A DNA stretch of 64,000 bases, from assembly GCF_905163445.1 (NCBI RefSeq), contig NC_053184.1:2170001-2234000 (forward strand), in the 5' to 3' direction. Both the position numbers and the translations under genes were made by a program. The notes beneath the pieces were generated by a model. That model was not told the origin of the DNA. It made no database searches and saw only the letters and a list, made by a program, of their open reading frames with translations. The stretch is from Pararge aegeria. Its lineage: Eukaryota; Arthropoda; Insecta; Lepidoptera; Nymphalidae. Below, one piece after another: positions 20,458 through 33,216 of this stretch (the first letter of the stretch is position 1; each line of letters opens with the position of its first letter).

Positions 20458-20569
20458 TCATGGCGTGCAAGTAGACGAATTATGAAAAGTGGCATAAAAT
20501 CTTTAATATGAGTTATCGCAGCTTTAGGGTAGGCAGTCCTTTTACGCTTGTATGAAGTGCACGCCACTG
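20458..20569. mobile_element. hAT-type miniature element, shortened
   Basis: The right end gtgcacgccactg is intact and the left end (tcatggcgtgca) is worn. Flanks 'ttttaaag' and 'ttttagcg' agree at six of eight positions. Internal blocks match the 18404 copy. Confidence 0.65.
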
Positions 20570-20827
20570 TTTTAGCGAATTGCACAACGTTGCGTAACCT
20601 TGCGAACAATTTTTGTAATTGAAAAAAAATGTTTAACTTCATTATATAAGCCGATAGACGTCCACTGTTGGACATAGGTCATTCGTGGGGATTTCCAAAC
20701 TGTGCGCTCTTTTGCCACCTGTTCGCAAAGTATTGAAAAGTTTTCTTTACGATTCAGTTCGTTGATGATTAAAGTCGCTATGGTGTGCGAATATACTTAA
20801 TTATTTTGGTGAATTCGATTATTTTAT

Positions 20828-20833
20828 AATAAA
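20828..20833 (+). terminator. candidate polyadenylation signal of calumenin
   Basis: This is the first AATAAA after the inserted elements behind the calumenin stop. The AATAAA inside the foldback element (20367) is an alternative. The sequence cannot decide which is used. Confidence 0.3.
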
Positions 20834-21954
20834 TCCGTTTTGTTTTTCTTTTTTTTTGCCATATTAGATTTTATGTAAGATTTGGTAGCTTTTGAATTCT
20901 CAGAATATATTTTTTTAATACTAGATCTGACAGAATCTCCTGAGAAGGGCGGATTTTACATTTTTTTTTTAAATAAAGTCTTTTAATTAAGAAATAAATA
21001 GGCCTAAAATGATTAGAACCGAAAGCAGTAGAGCCAAACAATAAAAGTAAAGTTATAAAAAAGGAATTAAGGAATAAATTTAACACATAAAAATAATTCC
21101 TATCAAAATATAAAACTGCCAAAATGTTACTTTTATTTCGAAGTTATTCTAATTTTATGATTTAAAAATCGTCCTTAATTATTTTACTATTTACTTATAT
21201 TGTAAAAACTTAATATGTAGCTAAGAATCCTAATTATAATTATACCAAAGTTTTATTCGAAACGAATGCTGTAATATTATTTAATACTATTAAATTATAT
21301 TTCTTTGGTTATATTAATATTGATTCGATTTGTATTCAATATTAAATTATACTAATATTCCATATTACTTAATGCATTTATTTGAATAATAAATAATTAA
21401 TAGCTATAATTAAGGTTATTTAGATTAAGAAGACTAATTTTTTTATATGTATTTTAAGGAAAATGAATCCTTTATGTATTTTTTAACTAAAATAAATTTT
21501 ATAAAGTTATTGTGGTTTTTATGTTTCTTTTGCACCCTTATCCACCCTATTGCGTCTTAACTGAAATTATATACAAATTCAAATTAAATAAATATATATT
21601 CATATATATGCATATAATAGGCACGTATGAAGCGTTCATACATATATGCTTACATAATTGTAAGGGGATGGTGATCATTTCGTTCGGCAACTTAATTTTA
21701 TGTCATAAATTATTTAGACAATGTATGAAGAGATCAAAATTTTACGTCACGAATTCCGGTTAAACGTTTGTTACGATATGTACCTACGTAATTTTTGAGC
21801 CACAGATTAAAAATACAGAATTAAAAATTATTTTTAATAAATTATTTAAGTTATAATAATTTGATTTTCGATATTAGAATAATACATAAAAATAACACTT
21901 AACATTAATTTGTTATTAGTGTTAACATCCCTAGTAGTAATCTTAGTTAAAGTT
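20834..21954. other. AT-rich intergenic stretch
   Basis: No gene or clear repeat is seen except 21570-21710, a LINE 3' UTR fragment of family C on the minus strand ('ttataggcacgtatgaagcg'-like and 'ggggatggtgatcat'). Confidence 0.5.
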
Positions 21955-22650
21955 TTAGAAGTAGTAGCGCATTTTGTGACAGCTCGTTCGGGGAAGTACT
22001 ACCAATTTTTCTTTTTGGCGGTGTAATTACAGGCGCATGAGCCTTAACACCTACTCCGCAGGTTGATGGACACAGGTTCGACACTTTGAACGTCTCTTCC
22101 CTTCTCTCTTCTCTCTCTGGGCTTGTCTCCGTACTGGGTCGGTCGGAACATCCCGTTGTACGTAGTGCCACTGGTACGCCGCCCCGCTGGGTCACTCCAG
22201 CCAGCCGAGCTCACTCCAGAAGCTTAGCAGGCCGCCCAGGTCGCCAAGTGCTTCAGGGAGTGATGCTGGGGAGCCAAGGTATGCGCGTTGTTCTGCTACT
22301 CCTCTACATTGGAGCAGTACGTGAGTCGGTGTTTCATCTGGCTCCATGCATGCCCTGCACAGAGGACTGTCGGTTATACCTAAAATGAAAAGGTGTTTGT
22401 TTAGTGGGCAATGCCCTGTTATCACGCTTACTACCGTACTTAGTGTTTTCCGACTTAGTTTTAGTAGTTTGGTTGTTAGTCGTGTGTTTAGGTTTGGAAA
22501 GACCTCCTTCGTATGTTTACACTCATTTCCGTTAATCCATAGACACTTTGGACGTATTACTTGCATGCCCTGTGAAGTGTTGCTCTGTTTATAGGGGATG
22601 GTTTTCACTTACCATCAGGTGGAACGTCTGCTTGGTCCGTGAATTATTAC
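21955..22650. repeat. family F repeat split by a non-LTR retrotransposon fragment
   Basis: The outer parts (21955-22075 and 22558-22650) join to give a family F copy like 54005-54165. The middle part is retrotransposon coding sequence on the minus strand. Confidence 0.6.
22192..22608 (-). mobile_element. C-terminal fragment of a non-LTR retrotransposon polyprotein
   Basis: The translated frame contains 'LSTVVSVITGHCPLNKHLF' and then a zinc-knuckle-like C-x2-C-x8-H-x4-C (CRACMEPDETPTHVLLQC). These are typical of the region around and after the RNase H domain in the I/R1/Jockey group. The piece is isolated, with no reverse transcriptase upstream, and is nested in family F. It is a dead fragment, not a host gene. 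Confidence 0.8.
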
Positions 22651-25146
22651 TATAAAATATTGGTGTCATGTCGGGGCGTATAAGTCTGAAGCATAAAATG
22701 ATGGTTGAAAGATTGCATAAAATTGCAATGTTTTTCAATGTTGTTGGCAATTAGAGAAGGTGTAGGTAAGTTCTTTTAAAAATGGAGGCATCTGATAAGA
22801 AAAGATTTTACTAATATCCTTCCATAAAAAAGCAATCCTCAAATTAAATATGTGGGTTACTATTAAGCACCTGTTTGGTTCAATCACGTGCGACTGAAGC
22901 CGTCTCGTTTTCGTAAATAGGTACCTACACATGGGCGTACAGATGTACGTGATGTAGATCGCGAAAATGGCTGAACTCTCTTAAAAAATGTACAGACGGA
23001 CAGACAGACAAAAATAAAAAAAATATATAGTTTTGCCTCAAGTATCGATTTTAGAGGGCCCTTTAAATAAGTTTTCACAAAACACCCGCGGACGATCTGA
23101 TCTAAAATAATCTCACTTGGCCTTTCCTAGATATGAAACTGGGTACGCCCGTGTAAGTACACACATCTCACACAGTCGAGTACGAGCCGTGCTACCCTTA
23201 AATTCTGCGAGTCGAGTGCCAAGAGGTTCCTAGAAGTGTTTGTATTGGAGCGGACTAATTTATGAGTTTGGTTCACGTCAATAGCCAGTTGAGAGCTATT
23301 GGTTCTAGCGTTTGGCATTAGGCTCGTAAGTTTAGTTATACCTACGTTGACAAGTAAACGTAACGCATTATTCTATCGCTATTTCGTTTAACTTTTTACC
23401 CTGTTATTCTGCCATTTAAGGTCAAATCTTCTATCTTACCTACTAAATCATTTTAAAACTACAATAAAATAGCGTTAATTCAAATCAGTCAAAAATGAAC
23501 TAAATATTGGAGTGGGATTATGTTCAAAGCGTCATGCACGAAGCCCCCTTTCTGCTGCGAGGTACAAAAACCTACACTGCAAGTGCCTACCTACCTACTC
23601 GTTAAATTTTAAAGCCAACTCAGTTGGCGTACACTTCATACATGCGCAAAAGCTCTGCCTATCCTAAAGTTTTTGTATAACTCACGAATGCGAAGGATTT
23701 TCCATTTTATGGCATCTTCCTTCTTTATGCATACCCTGGTCAAAAACTCTGTGCACGCCACTTGCTTGGTTGCTATAGTTTTCCTTTTAATTTCGTTATT
23801 TAAGCCACGTACAGTTTTCATTATGTAGGTAGGTACTGCTGCCAAAAACAACTAGTCTATGCATGCTTTGAGAAAGACGAGAAAAAAATCAATGCTCTGA
23901 ACCTCCTGTAGGTACCTACACATAAAGAGTTACGTCATTACGTGTAGGTACAGGCATCTTTAAAGAAAAAAATGCTCGTTTTGAGTAACGACGTTGCCTC
24001 AATAAGTAACGCCCAATCTTAAAAGATTCCTAGGCATACTGCAACTGATCACCAAAGTTATCACCTTGTAGTTTTTTTTTAAGCCACTCGGGAATATATT
24101 TACGCATCCCACCGGACAGGTGGGTATTTGGTACTCCACTTACGTAATACCCACTAAACCCTAGTGGCGTGTAGGTACGTGTGTCATGGCATCCCACAGC
24201 TAACGGCATACCTACTCTGGGGTTCATAGCGTGTTTATTTCTGTCAAGTGTGTGTAGACGACGTTTAGGCGTTCCATTCAGGCGATGCCTAGGTTTAGTG
24301 AAAACGGGGATAAGATGCTTTGAGCTAAGCCGCGGAGGAACTATAAGGATTCTCTGTTTTATACGGTACCCTAAAAAAACAACAATATTCTGTCCTATTT
24401 TTAAGAAAATCTGAGTTTTTTTTGTTATTGATCGGGCGTTGTTACGTAGGTAGGTAGGTACATACGTGATCTGACAGTGGATAACAGAATAGTTATCAAT
24501 TCAAAATGGCTCTTCATTTAATTGGATTTTCCAATTTAAAGTATGGAAATTATATTGTTCTTTAATCGTTCGTTTGGAATCGAGGAATCGATTATGATCA
24601 AACCATTAAGAGATAAGGCTGAGTGTACATTTGTTCTGGTTTGCAATGCGATAGGAAGAAAAGAAAATAAGTTGTCATGAGATATCCTACAGAGATGAAT
24701 AGTTTTTTATTTAATAAAAGATTACAGAGCTGTTCGTAGCCATTGTTGCAATGGTAATTGGAAACGTGGGATTAATGTCTTGTGATATATATGTTGTTTG
24801 CATTCTGCGGTCGAAGAGTGGGCCACTCATAGTCCACTCGTCGTTTACTACTGAGCAAAAAATCAGGAAAAGTCAGCTTTAATTCACATACCTACCTACT
24901 CGTAATATAAAGCCTTCATTCCATAATTTGGATGGAGTCGATGTTGAGTTGATACGGTTTCCGAAGGCCATTATTTAGCTCGCGGAATCATTTCCACAGT
25001 GTAGTTTCTCTGCCTCAGTAGTGCTGCTATTAGTTAATATTAATCTTGCAAACAACAAAGGATAACTAATTTGTTAGAAATCCTTAATTTGAACCATAAC
25101 TGAGTTTCTGTAGGCCAATACCATTTGCCTATAAGCCTGATAAGAA
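22651..25146. other. intergenic, mostly unrecognised
   Basis: 23630-23770 is a worn hAT miniature element ('gttggcgtacacttcatac' to 'gtgcacgccact'). 23120-23330 is a more balanced-composition patch with a 63-codon minus frame but no family match. 24030-24227 carries a 65-codon minus frame (MNPRVGMPLAVGCHD...) that I do not recognise. The rest shows no feature. Confidence 0.45.
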
Positions 25147-25445
25147 AGCATGCAATAAATAAATAAATAAATACATATACTATATACACACATCGCCATC
25201 TATCCCCAAAGTAAGCGTAGCTTGTGCTATGGGGACTAAGGTAGCTTATGAATATTTGTATGAATATAATACACATAAATGCTAATAATCATTCATTCAT
25301 TCATTCATTCAATATACAGATAAACACCCAGACACTGAAAGACATTGACAGATGTTAATCACACAAACATTTTTCCAGTTGTGGGAATGAAACTCACGCC
25401 CTTCGACGCAGAAAGCAGGTTCGCTGCCCACTGCGCCAACCGGTT
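25147..25445 (-). repeat. SINE family A, near full length
   Basis: The reversed tail (cacacatcgccatctatccc) runs to the reversed tRNA-like head (cgctgcccactgcgccaacc). An expanded ATTC repeat sits inside at 25285-25313. The flanking TAAA repeats are the usual target or tail. Confidence 0.8.
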
Positions 25446-25814
25446 ATCTAATGTGAAAAAAAAGGCAGAAGATACTTAATGTTTTTAAAGAAGCAACGCG
25501 GCGTATTGTATCCTCGGCTTTATTTTTATAGTGGTCGCCGATTGGCGTCTACCGAGCATTTCCGAAATTCGATTTGGAATGGCCGCTTCACGCACCGGCC
25601 GGCACGTTTCTAATTTTCGGATATTGTTTGGACGAAATTAGTGTTTGACGCGTCCCGAGTGTAGCAGGTACTTAAGCATGTTCCTTTTGGACCAATTAGG
25701 CAGGTCCACGCAGCACGTTCAACTGCTGAAATTGCGAGCTTTATCTATTGTTTTCAGACTTGTTGGTATGTCGCCAAAAGCCATTTTTACATAAATAGGT
25801 ATTATGTACTTGAA

Positions 25815-25922
25815 ATATTATGAAAATTAAGCTTAATTTGATTGAAGAAATTATAAATTGCACCATACAGATTCTCCTGCTTTACGCGGACTATAGCAAA
25901 ACAAGCTTAATTTTCATAATAT
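25815..25922. mobile_element. short inverted-repeat miniature element
   Basis: Perfect 20-bp terminal inverted repeats (atattatgaaaattaagctt) enclose about 68 bp. A related copy lies at 52826-52915 with its interior in the opposite orientation ('aaagcaggagagtctgtatg'). No clear target duplication. Confidence 0.7.
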
Positions 25923-26870
25923 GTAGATTTCCGCAAAGTCACGCCTGTTTTTATCCAATATCTAGTTCAATGGCTTTTATTTGACTGATTTGAATTATCG
26001 CTATTGTATTTTTTTAATTATTTTGTAAGATGGGAGTCCACCACACTGGCCAAGGGTGGGTTGATGTTATTTACATGCTCAATGTGATGTATAACCATTA
26101 CGGGTGGACAGCATTGTCCCGTGAATTGTTGAGGTACAATGAGAATATTTAATTACCTATACTTAAATATTCGAATACCAATAGTCGTACTACAGAGTAC
26201 GCCATAGTAATATCATTTCTTTATAATGTTTAATTTAATCTTTCATTTATTTATAAACAGGTATAAGCACACACTTATGCACTATAATATCTTCCACTTC
26301 GTTGGAAAATCTCTCTGGAGATTGACCGCCGGTCGGTGTTTTGTTTTTATACCAAGTAGTACTGTATATATGTGTATACATAATACATGTACACAAGCCG
26401 CAAAGCGAGCGAAACTGGCGCGAAACGTTACGAGCATGTCGAGTACGGTGACACGAACACATAAGTTTTCCCCGACCAAAAAACACTAAACGCGACGGAA
26501 GAAACTTTCTCTTCAAAAATCGGATTCAAATCGGTCCTTAAATTCAAATTCACGCGTAAGTATATATATACGCATGTGCCTAAATGTAACAACCCCACTT
26601 AGTAGCAAAGCGTCAATAACTCATACAGTCCATGAAAACGGAATCAAGGTCCCTGGTAAAGACCGTTATGTGGAAACAGGAGCAAACAATCATTACACGG
26701 GCCGCTTTATTGCCTGACCCACGGCTTTGGTGAAATAAATTAAATTTAATCGCACATTCGGAACTACCCCTAATTTTGTTTAGTTTATTCAGCGCGCGCT
26801 CTCCTAATTGCCAACAATCGTACAACTATGAAATAACTAATTAGCTACAATAAGATTCATCCGTTTAGAT
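25923..26870. other. intergenic with a GC-richer island
   Basis: 26290-26560 is less AT-rich than its surroundings and ends in a strong donor-like CGCGTAAGTAT (GT at 26556). A 17-codon frame starts at 26434. No family was recognised. It could be an untranslated first exon of a gene outside the window or chance. Confidence 0.3.
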
Positions 26871-26874
26871 TAAT

Positions 26875-27105
26875 AAATTATTACTACGACAATACACACA
26901 TCGCCAGCTAGCCCCAAAGTAAGCGTAGCTTGAGTTATGGGTACTTATGAATATTTTTATGAATAATGTACATAAATAGTTATAATATACAGATAAACAC
27001 CCAGCCAAAGAAAAACATTCATGTTCATGACACAAACATTTTCCGGTTATGAGAATCGAACCCACGGTCATGGACCCAATCCTGCGCCAATCGGCCGTCT
27101 TAGTG
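26875..27105 (-). repeat. SINE family A
   Basis: 'acaatacacacatcgccagc' to 'cctgcgccaatcggccgtc' is the reversed family A consensus with a partial deletion in the head. Confidence 0.8.
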
Positions 27106-28130
27106 ACTCTGGTTTAGTGATTTGTTGTTTCTGACGCTCTAAAAGTTATTAGTTATTGTGGGACAACAAAGTCGGGTTCTTAGCCTCTCGATGATCAGCA
27201 CTTCAACCGATTAGCGTCCACTGCTAGCCATAGGTCTTTTGTAAGGAGTTCCGAAATCCACGGTCCTTGGCTGCTCGTTTCCAGCGGCTTCCAGCGACTC
27301 GCTTGATGTCTGTCTGTCCATCTCGTTTGGGTGCTAGTATTATTTAAGAAATTATAAACCTTACGAAGATATCAAAAGTAAATAGAAACTTTATAATTAA
27401 TAATAGTTATACATATGCTATCGCGGATTTTTTTGTATTCATACAGTTTTTCTATAGAACTCAATCATTTATCTCTATCTATCTCATCGTTAAGGCAGCG
27501 TCAAATACACGACACGATACGTACAAATGTACGACTTATGTGCCTAATACGCGACCGAAAACGACCTGACTTATTTTTGTTATACTATTGCTGATATGAA
27601 GATATCTTTCAGTATGGCCGCATGTTTTGTGTTATCTATGGGAAAAAACAATCTCATCTGATTTTATAACGTGCAAAAACAAGTAGGTATAGATTCAAGA
27701 ATCATACGCAAATTCCTTTAAAAATACGATCAGAGAAACTTTTCAATCATAAAGCTAACTACTGCAGCTCTCTCCAGTGCAATCAACAGAACGTGGCTTC
27801 AATCTGCAGTAAATCAAATCAAAGTTTCCTTCGGCACTTCATTTTAAGACAGCTCCCCATTATTTCAACTCGCTCGAAATGGACCGTATTGCATCTCGCT
27901 GGCGAATAGGTACCACGTTGCAACTTGCTTGCGAATGATCGAATTGCAACTTCTCGCTTCAAATGACTGGAATGGCGCTTTTGTTTCAGCATTTTCAGAA
28001 TCGTTTTTAGAGATTTTATTATGTTAAGCAAATAATAGTACCTGAAGACCATTTTTTTCTAAATCGTCGGGTAATGTTAACCATCTTTCCATTACATGTT
28101 AGTGTAGAGTATGTTCAAAATGAAGCGGTG
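27106..28130. other. intergenic, unrecognised
   Basis: No gene. 27870-27970 repeats 'ttgcaactt.ctcgctt..aaatg' motifs loosely, in the style of the satellite at 46150-47155. Nothing else seen. Confidence 0.4.
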
Positions 28131-28380
28131 ATAGCGCAGTGGGTAGGAGCTGGACTTCACTTTCGGGGGGCCGAGTTCGAATCCGAGAACGCACTACTAA
28201 CTTTTCTTAGTGAAGTGCGTTTTGAGTAATTAAAAATATCAGTTGCTTCGACGGTGAAGGATAACATCATGAGGAAACCTGCATGCCTACGTACGTAATG
28301 AAAAGGTATGTGGAGTCCACCGATCCGCACTGGGCCGGATATAGGGCGGTAATATAAGGCCGATATGATGATAATGATTA
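28131..28380 (+). repeat. SINE family B, near full length
   Basis: A box 'gatagcgcagtgggtagg', B box 'gagttcgaatcc', then 'gacggtgaaggataacatc' and the 'gccgatatgatgataatg' tail. A LINE 3' UTR fragment (28385-28545) follows directly. Confidence 0.85.
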
Positions 28381-28545
28381 AGTTTTAAATGTGCATAATT
28401 TTTTTACATCTACATAAAATTTGCCTGGTAGCAAGGTACCGAAGTCATTTGTGAGATTGTCATTGGCATTGGCCGGCTTCTTCTCGGTAGAATCTGCCTT
28501 CACAACCGGTGGTAGAGTCGAAATAAATAAATTTAGAATTTGAAT

Positions 28546-29420
28546 ATTATTATAAAAAATCAAGACTTTATATATAGTGATTTGAAATTAGGAGATTCGT
28601 AGAAAAAAATATAATTCTCTTTCAAATAGGACGCTATCGGAATATAACTAAACATTTTTCTATTTTTAAACTGTGTGAAAGTTTAGTAGACTGCTAGGTA
28701 TTAATTTAAATCTAGAATTTGGTGGAATCAGTCCAGTTCTCTGTTTTATGCCTCATATCCTATTTCAAGTAAGCGCAACTCGTTTTTCTATTTTAAGTAT
28801 ATTATATTTTTCTACTTAAAGAAGAATAGTAGTGTTAGATATTTTGTACAATGATAAACACAGGATTCTGCGTATAATAATAATTTCAGGAAAATGGCGC
28901 GCAGTTTTGCTTTTTTTTATAATCCAACGTTGGGTGCGAACAGAAAGCGTGTTTCGTGAAAGCATATATTAGGTTAGGTTATATTAACATGACAGACAGT
29001 GTGTACAAAGTTATACGGTCAGTGACGTCGACCCACGCTCGCGTTAATACTCTAGCGATTTAAATAGATAACCGTACAACGAAACTCCATTACCTTATTA
29101 AGTCCATTCCAATTATCACGTTATAAGCTGAAGGAATAAATGGACGTTTTAATTTTCGTCGCCCTCATGGAATAGAATGCAGTTGTCCCCAACCTATTTC
29201 CCGCGGGGCGACGTATTGACATCGTGTCGTACGAGGCGACTAAGTGACCATAACGGAGAACGGACAGCAGCGTCTTCTTTGCTACTACATATTACGATCT
29301 AGTGCGATCTCCAACCAACCCTGTCTGCCCAGCTTGTGATTATGGCCAAACCATCTCGTGAATTCAATTCAAGTCGCTCATTTGTTGAGTTGTTTTACAA
29401 TGTTGGTAGATAAAATCTAT
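28546..29420. other. intergenic, unrecognised
   Basis: AT-rich with no feature. There is a short GC-richer patch at 29190-29260, without a frame or repeat I can name. Confidence 0.4.
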
Positions 29421-29915
29421 AGTCAAAGACAAATATTTCTTTATTCAAATAGTCACATACATGACACTTTTGATGCGTACATTACATTTAAAATAGGACA
29501 TAGAAGTGAGTTGATGGCGATAACTAAATTCGTCAACTTAAAACTCAAGCTACGAGGGTTCCAAACGCGCCCTGGTCTAAGAAGAAGCCCACAACAAAGT
29601 TAGCCGGTTGTTTTTTTTTTCACCATCACCATTTTACATGTCATTTAAAACTATTAAAGAAGAAAACTGGTTAGAGCAATAATTTACATTTTTATCGTTG
29701 ACACCAACCTTAATACTGTAATAGGACTTTTCTATAAGCTTACGTTTAATGCAAACTTTGAACTGTTTCGGAGACTTCTCCAAGATATCAACTGGTAGTT
29801 TATTGTAAAATTGTAAACAATTTCCTTTAAACGAATTACTTATTTTATGTAGTCTAGTATATTGCACTGCAAGTTTATTTTTGCTTCTGATGTTCAAATC
29901 AGTATAAGGAACCAA
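29421..29915 (-). mobile_element. non-LTR retrotransposon C-terminus and 3' UTR (family C)
   Basis: The minus frame reads 'SKNKLAVQYTRLHKISNSFK', 'FYNKLPVDILE' and 'KRKLIEKSYYSIK', the conserved C-terminal end of a LINE reverse transcriptase. It is followed by a 3' UTR with 'gggcttcttcttagaccagg' and a terminal repeat of TTTGACTATTTG type. 5' truncated. Confidence 0.85.
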
Positions 29916-31754
29916 AAAACCACCTTAGACCGCATGCAAAAAAATATATGTTCACTTATATTAATTCCTGCTTTCTATAATAATACTATCTTAAATCCAA
30001 TCGACATTATTAATATAAGTAAAGTCGTAAAGAGGCCTTTATTGCAGCAGTGGACGGTTATAGGCTATGGACGAGGATGATAAAATCTGTTTAATCTATT
30101 GCAAAATAACTTCTATAAATACCAACTTCTTTCAACTTACTTTCATTTCAAACGGGGTTTTTTACTTACAACGTATAAAAGAACGTTCATTACTCTCTAA
30201 ATGCTACAAGCTTCTACAACATAACATTTAAAAGGCTGTGAAAAGCTTACGCGCCTATGAAGTTTATCTCAAAGGAGCCTTTTCTCGTTACTTCGGAGGC
30301 CTTTTAATCCAATCTTCGGAGAGTTCCGAACTTACACAAAGCGGCAGGTTGTATGGGGTTGAATAAATTAATATCGAGCGGGAATTTCACGTAACATTGC
30401 ACTTCAGTTAGGATCATTTTTAATCTAAATTCCATCGCAGCCCTTCCTTTGTGAGCAAGAAATTGCTCTACATTCGCTCCCTTAGTACGGTTTTGCTTTC
30501 GCACGCGTTCATGGTTACAAGTATCCGATCATTCATCATTATAATGTCAAGTAATGTACGGTTTTTCTTATTTTTCTGTACTTTTGTTTAGTGTGTAATT
30601 TACAAAAAAAAAAAGTTTAAACTTATAAATAATTGAATATGGAATCGAAACCGGCCTGCTCAGAAAGCTGGGTCGCTGAAAACTGATGATATTTTCTTTT
30701 TGCTTATGATATTTTACGATCTATTCCATAACAAATAATTCAATATGGAGTCGAACCCGCAGTCATGGGCTCAGAAAGTAGGGTCGTGTTATTGCTTTAG
30801 TTATATCTATTTTAATTTTGATAATTCTTCCTTTCACTTTTAATAAAAATTCCAAGGAATTCAATTCTAACTGAGTCAATGGCTATAAAAGGGTATTCAT
30901 TCATTCGATAACCGTAGAGGCCTAGTTACGCCTGTAACTTTAGCCTAGCTGTAAAGGCTTTGCTCGCTCTATACTGTTAAAGCAAAAATACTGTATTAGT
31001 ACCCATTAAACCAAGCACCCATACCTCCACTCGCATTTAAAATAACTCACTCACTACACACTCTACTCACTAACTTTCTGTGCACACGCCAATTCACATC
31101 AAAATGCTCTACAACAAATCACACAAATCAACTTTCCCTCACACCATCGTAGACACCAAGGAGTATACCGTTAGCACCGAGGTGTCCACCAACACTACAC
31201 TCGCTGGCTCGCCATCGAGTCCCACATACCCTTCATCGGAAACTATTCGTAAACACATTTGTCAGCGCAGCGAAAAAAAGGCAAATTGTTAGAGTAGCAA
31301 GATTCTGATTTTTATTTTTCAAATGTTCTGCCAAAAGCTCCATGTGAAGAATTACAGACCATTTTGAGCTTTAATTTTTTACACATAAGGTCCGTTTTAC
31401 TCTGATGTACCAGTATTTAAATTCTCGAAAATGAATCTTCGATTGCGAGCGAGCATATCTGGTACTAAGGGTACTGGTGCTAAGGGCGCGGCGCTACGCA
31501 TTATTGGCAAGGTTGAATTCGTTCCGCGCGGATAGCCACGGGATTGGATATTTGTAGTTTGTTTGCCTAAACTATTTATTTGCCTATCCAATGACCTAGA
31601 TCTACGAAGAATGCTGTAACGGTTGGTTTTTTTTTAAAAGGAATAATTTCCGGCGTTAGCAGATGGCCTTATAGTGGATGGATTATAGTAACATGTCCTA
31701 CAAATGGCCGCACTGTGTCCTACCACCCAAAGGGGTAAGTGTCAAGCCTAACCT
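29916..31754. other. intergenic, little recognised
   Basis: 30640-30790 has two short reversed fragments of the SINE family A head. 31080-31290 is a 70-codon plus frame rich in Thr and Ser with no signal peptide and no family match. Nothing else seen. Confidence 0.4.
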
Positions 31755-32059
31755 TCATCATCATCCTATCAACCCATTACCGGCCCACTACAGAGCACGG
31801 TCCACTTAAAATGACAAGGAGTTAAGGCCGTAGTCCACCAGGCTACCAGGCCGTAGGCCCAGTGCCGATTGCTGGACTCCACACACCTTTGAGAACATTA
31901 TGTAGAACTCTGAGCCATGCAGTTTTCCTTCACCGTTAAAGCTAGTGATATTTTAATTACTTAAAACGCACATAACTGGAACGCACTTAACATGGGATTC
32001 GAACTCGGCCCCCTGAAAGTGAAGACGAGCTCCTACCCAATGCGCTATCACCGCTTCGA
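31755..32059 (-). repeat. SINE family B, near full length
   Basis: The copy is reversed, from 'catcatcctatcaacccatt' to the head 'cctacccaatgcgctatcac'. The internal 'cttcaccgttaaagc' block is intact. Confidence 0.85.
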
Positions 32060-32185
32060 CTCAAGTCTGTAAATAAACAATGCCATTCAGACCGGAATCC
32101 AACAATGCTGATTGGTGGCAGAAGTATGCGGTAGACAGAGCTTGTCCGGGGAAGTACCCAAGGCAAGCATTGTCAAAGCGCAACG

Positions 32186-32394
32186 TTTGATTGGCGCAGT
32201 CGGCAGCGACCCTGTTTCCTGAGTCGAACGTTGTGGTTTCGATTCCCACAACTGGGAAATGTTTGTGTGATGAATATGTTTGTTTTTCAGTGTCTGGCTG
32301 TATGTCTGTATATTATAAGTATATATATTATTTAGGATGGTTCATCAGTCATCTTAGTACTCATGACATAAGCTACGCTTTGGGACTAGAACAA
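32186..32394 (+). repeat. SINE family A
   Basis: 'gattggcgcagtcggcagcg' (A box), 'gtggtttcgattcccacaac' (B box), then 'tgtttttcagtgtctggctg' and the truncated tail. Confidence 0.8.
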
Positions 32395-32764
32395 TAACTT
32401 TAGTAGTACTAAAAGTTTTGGGGACATTGGAGTCCAGTATTTTGTCTCTCATAGGGAACTTTGCGAAACTCCGACCTATATGTAACATCCTGTTCCATTA
32501 TCCCTACCAAGGTGGATTGTGGATGAAAGGACATTTTTTTCACCCATCATTGCCTGTAGGGATGAGTGAAATAAATATTTTTACTTCCAGCTACTCCGTT
32601 TGTGTCGTCGGTCCACCTTGTGGAGGATCTATAAACAGTGCGAGGGAGCCACTTCAGCACCTTGGGACCCAATCGTCCATCGGTTCTATAAGCTATATCC
32701 CCCACCCATTGCCATTTCAGCTTCGCTTTAAGTTAACGAATGTAGTTATCACCATCACCTAACA

Positions 32765-33015
32765 TTAGTGGTTCCTTAATGGCAAGGTTGCTAGGAAGCA
32801 TCCGGCTCCGCTTTCATCTCCCACAAGATAGAAAATGAATGTTAAAAAGGAAATACGTAAACAGTTGGAAAAGAGCAACTGCTGAGTTTCTAGCTTCTTC
32901 TCGGTAGAATATGACTTCCGAACCGATGGTAGAGTTACTACAAACAGACAGGCTTGAAGTTTCAAAAGTGCTTATTTTAGGCCTACTTGAAATAAATGAA
33001 TTTTGAATTTGAATA
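32765..33015 (+). mobile_element. non-LTR retrotransposon 3' end
   Basis: 'gcaaggttgctaggaagcat' (reads NGKVARKHP), 'cttcttctcggtagaat', 'aggcctacttgaaataaatg'. It is the same 3' end as at 10590-10900. Confidence 0.7.
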
Positions 33016-33216
33016 TGTACCTACCCGAACGGATGAACCGATTTTGATTTTGCTTTTTTTGTTATTCGGTTCTTACCAATAAATTAATGAAAATCGGTCC
33101 AAGATGGCCGCCTTTACAAAATGGCGGATTTTATATATTTTCACAGATCCCTTAATATTGGTATCGAATGGAAAGACATGACTAGTAAAATACTAGACAC
33201 TGTGATACGTCCCCTA

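Noticed and set aside
24030..24227. 65-codon minus frame beginning MNPRVGMPLAVGCHD
   Set aside because: The composition is protein-like, but there are no splice-consistent neighbours and I recognise no family, so I do not call it a gene.
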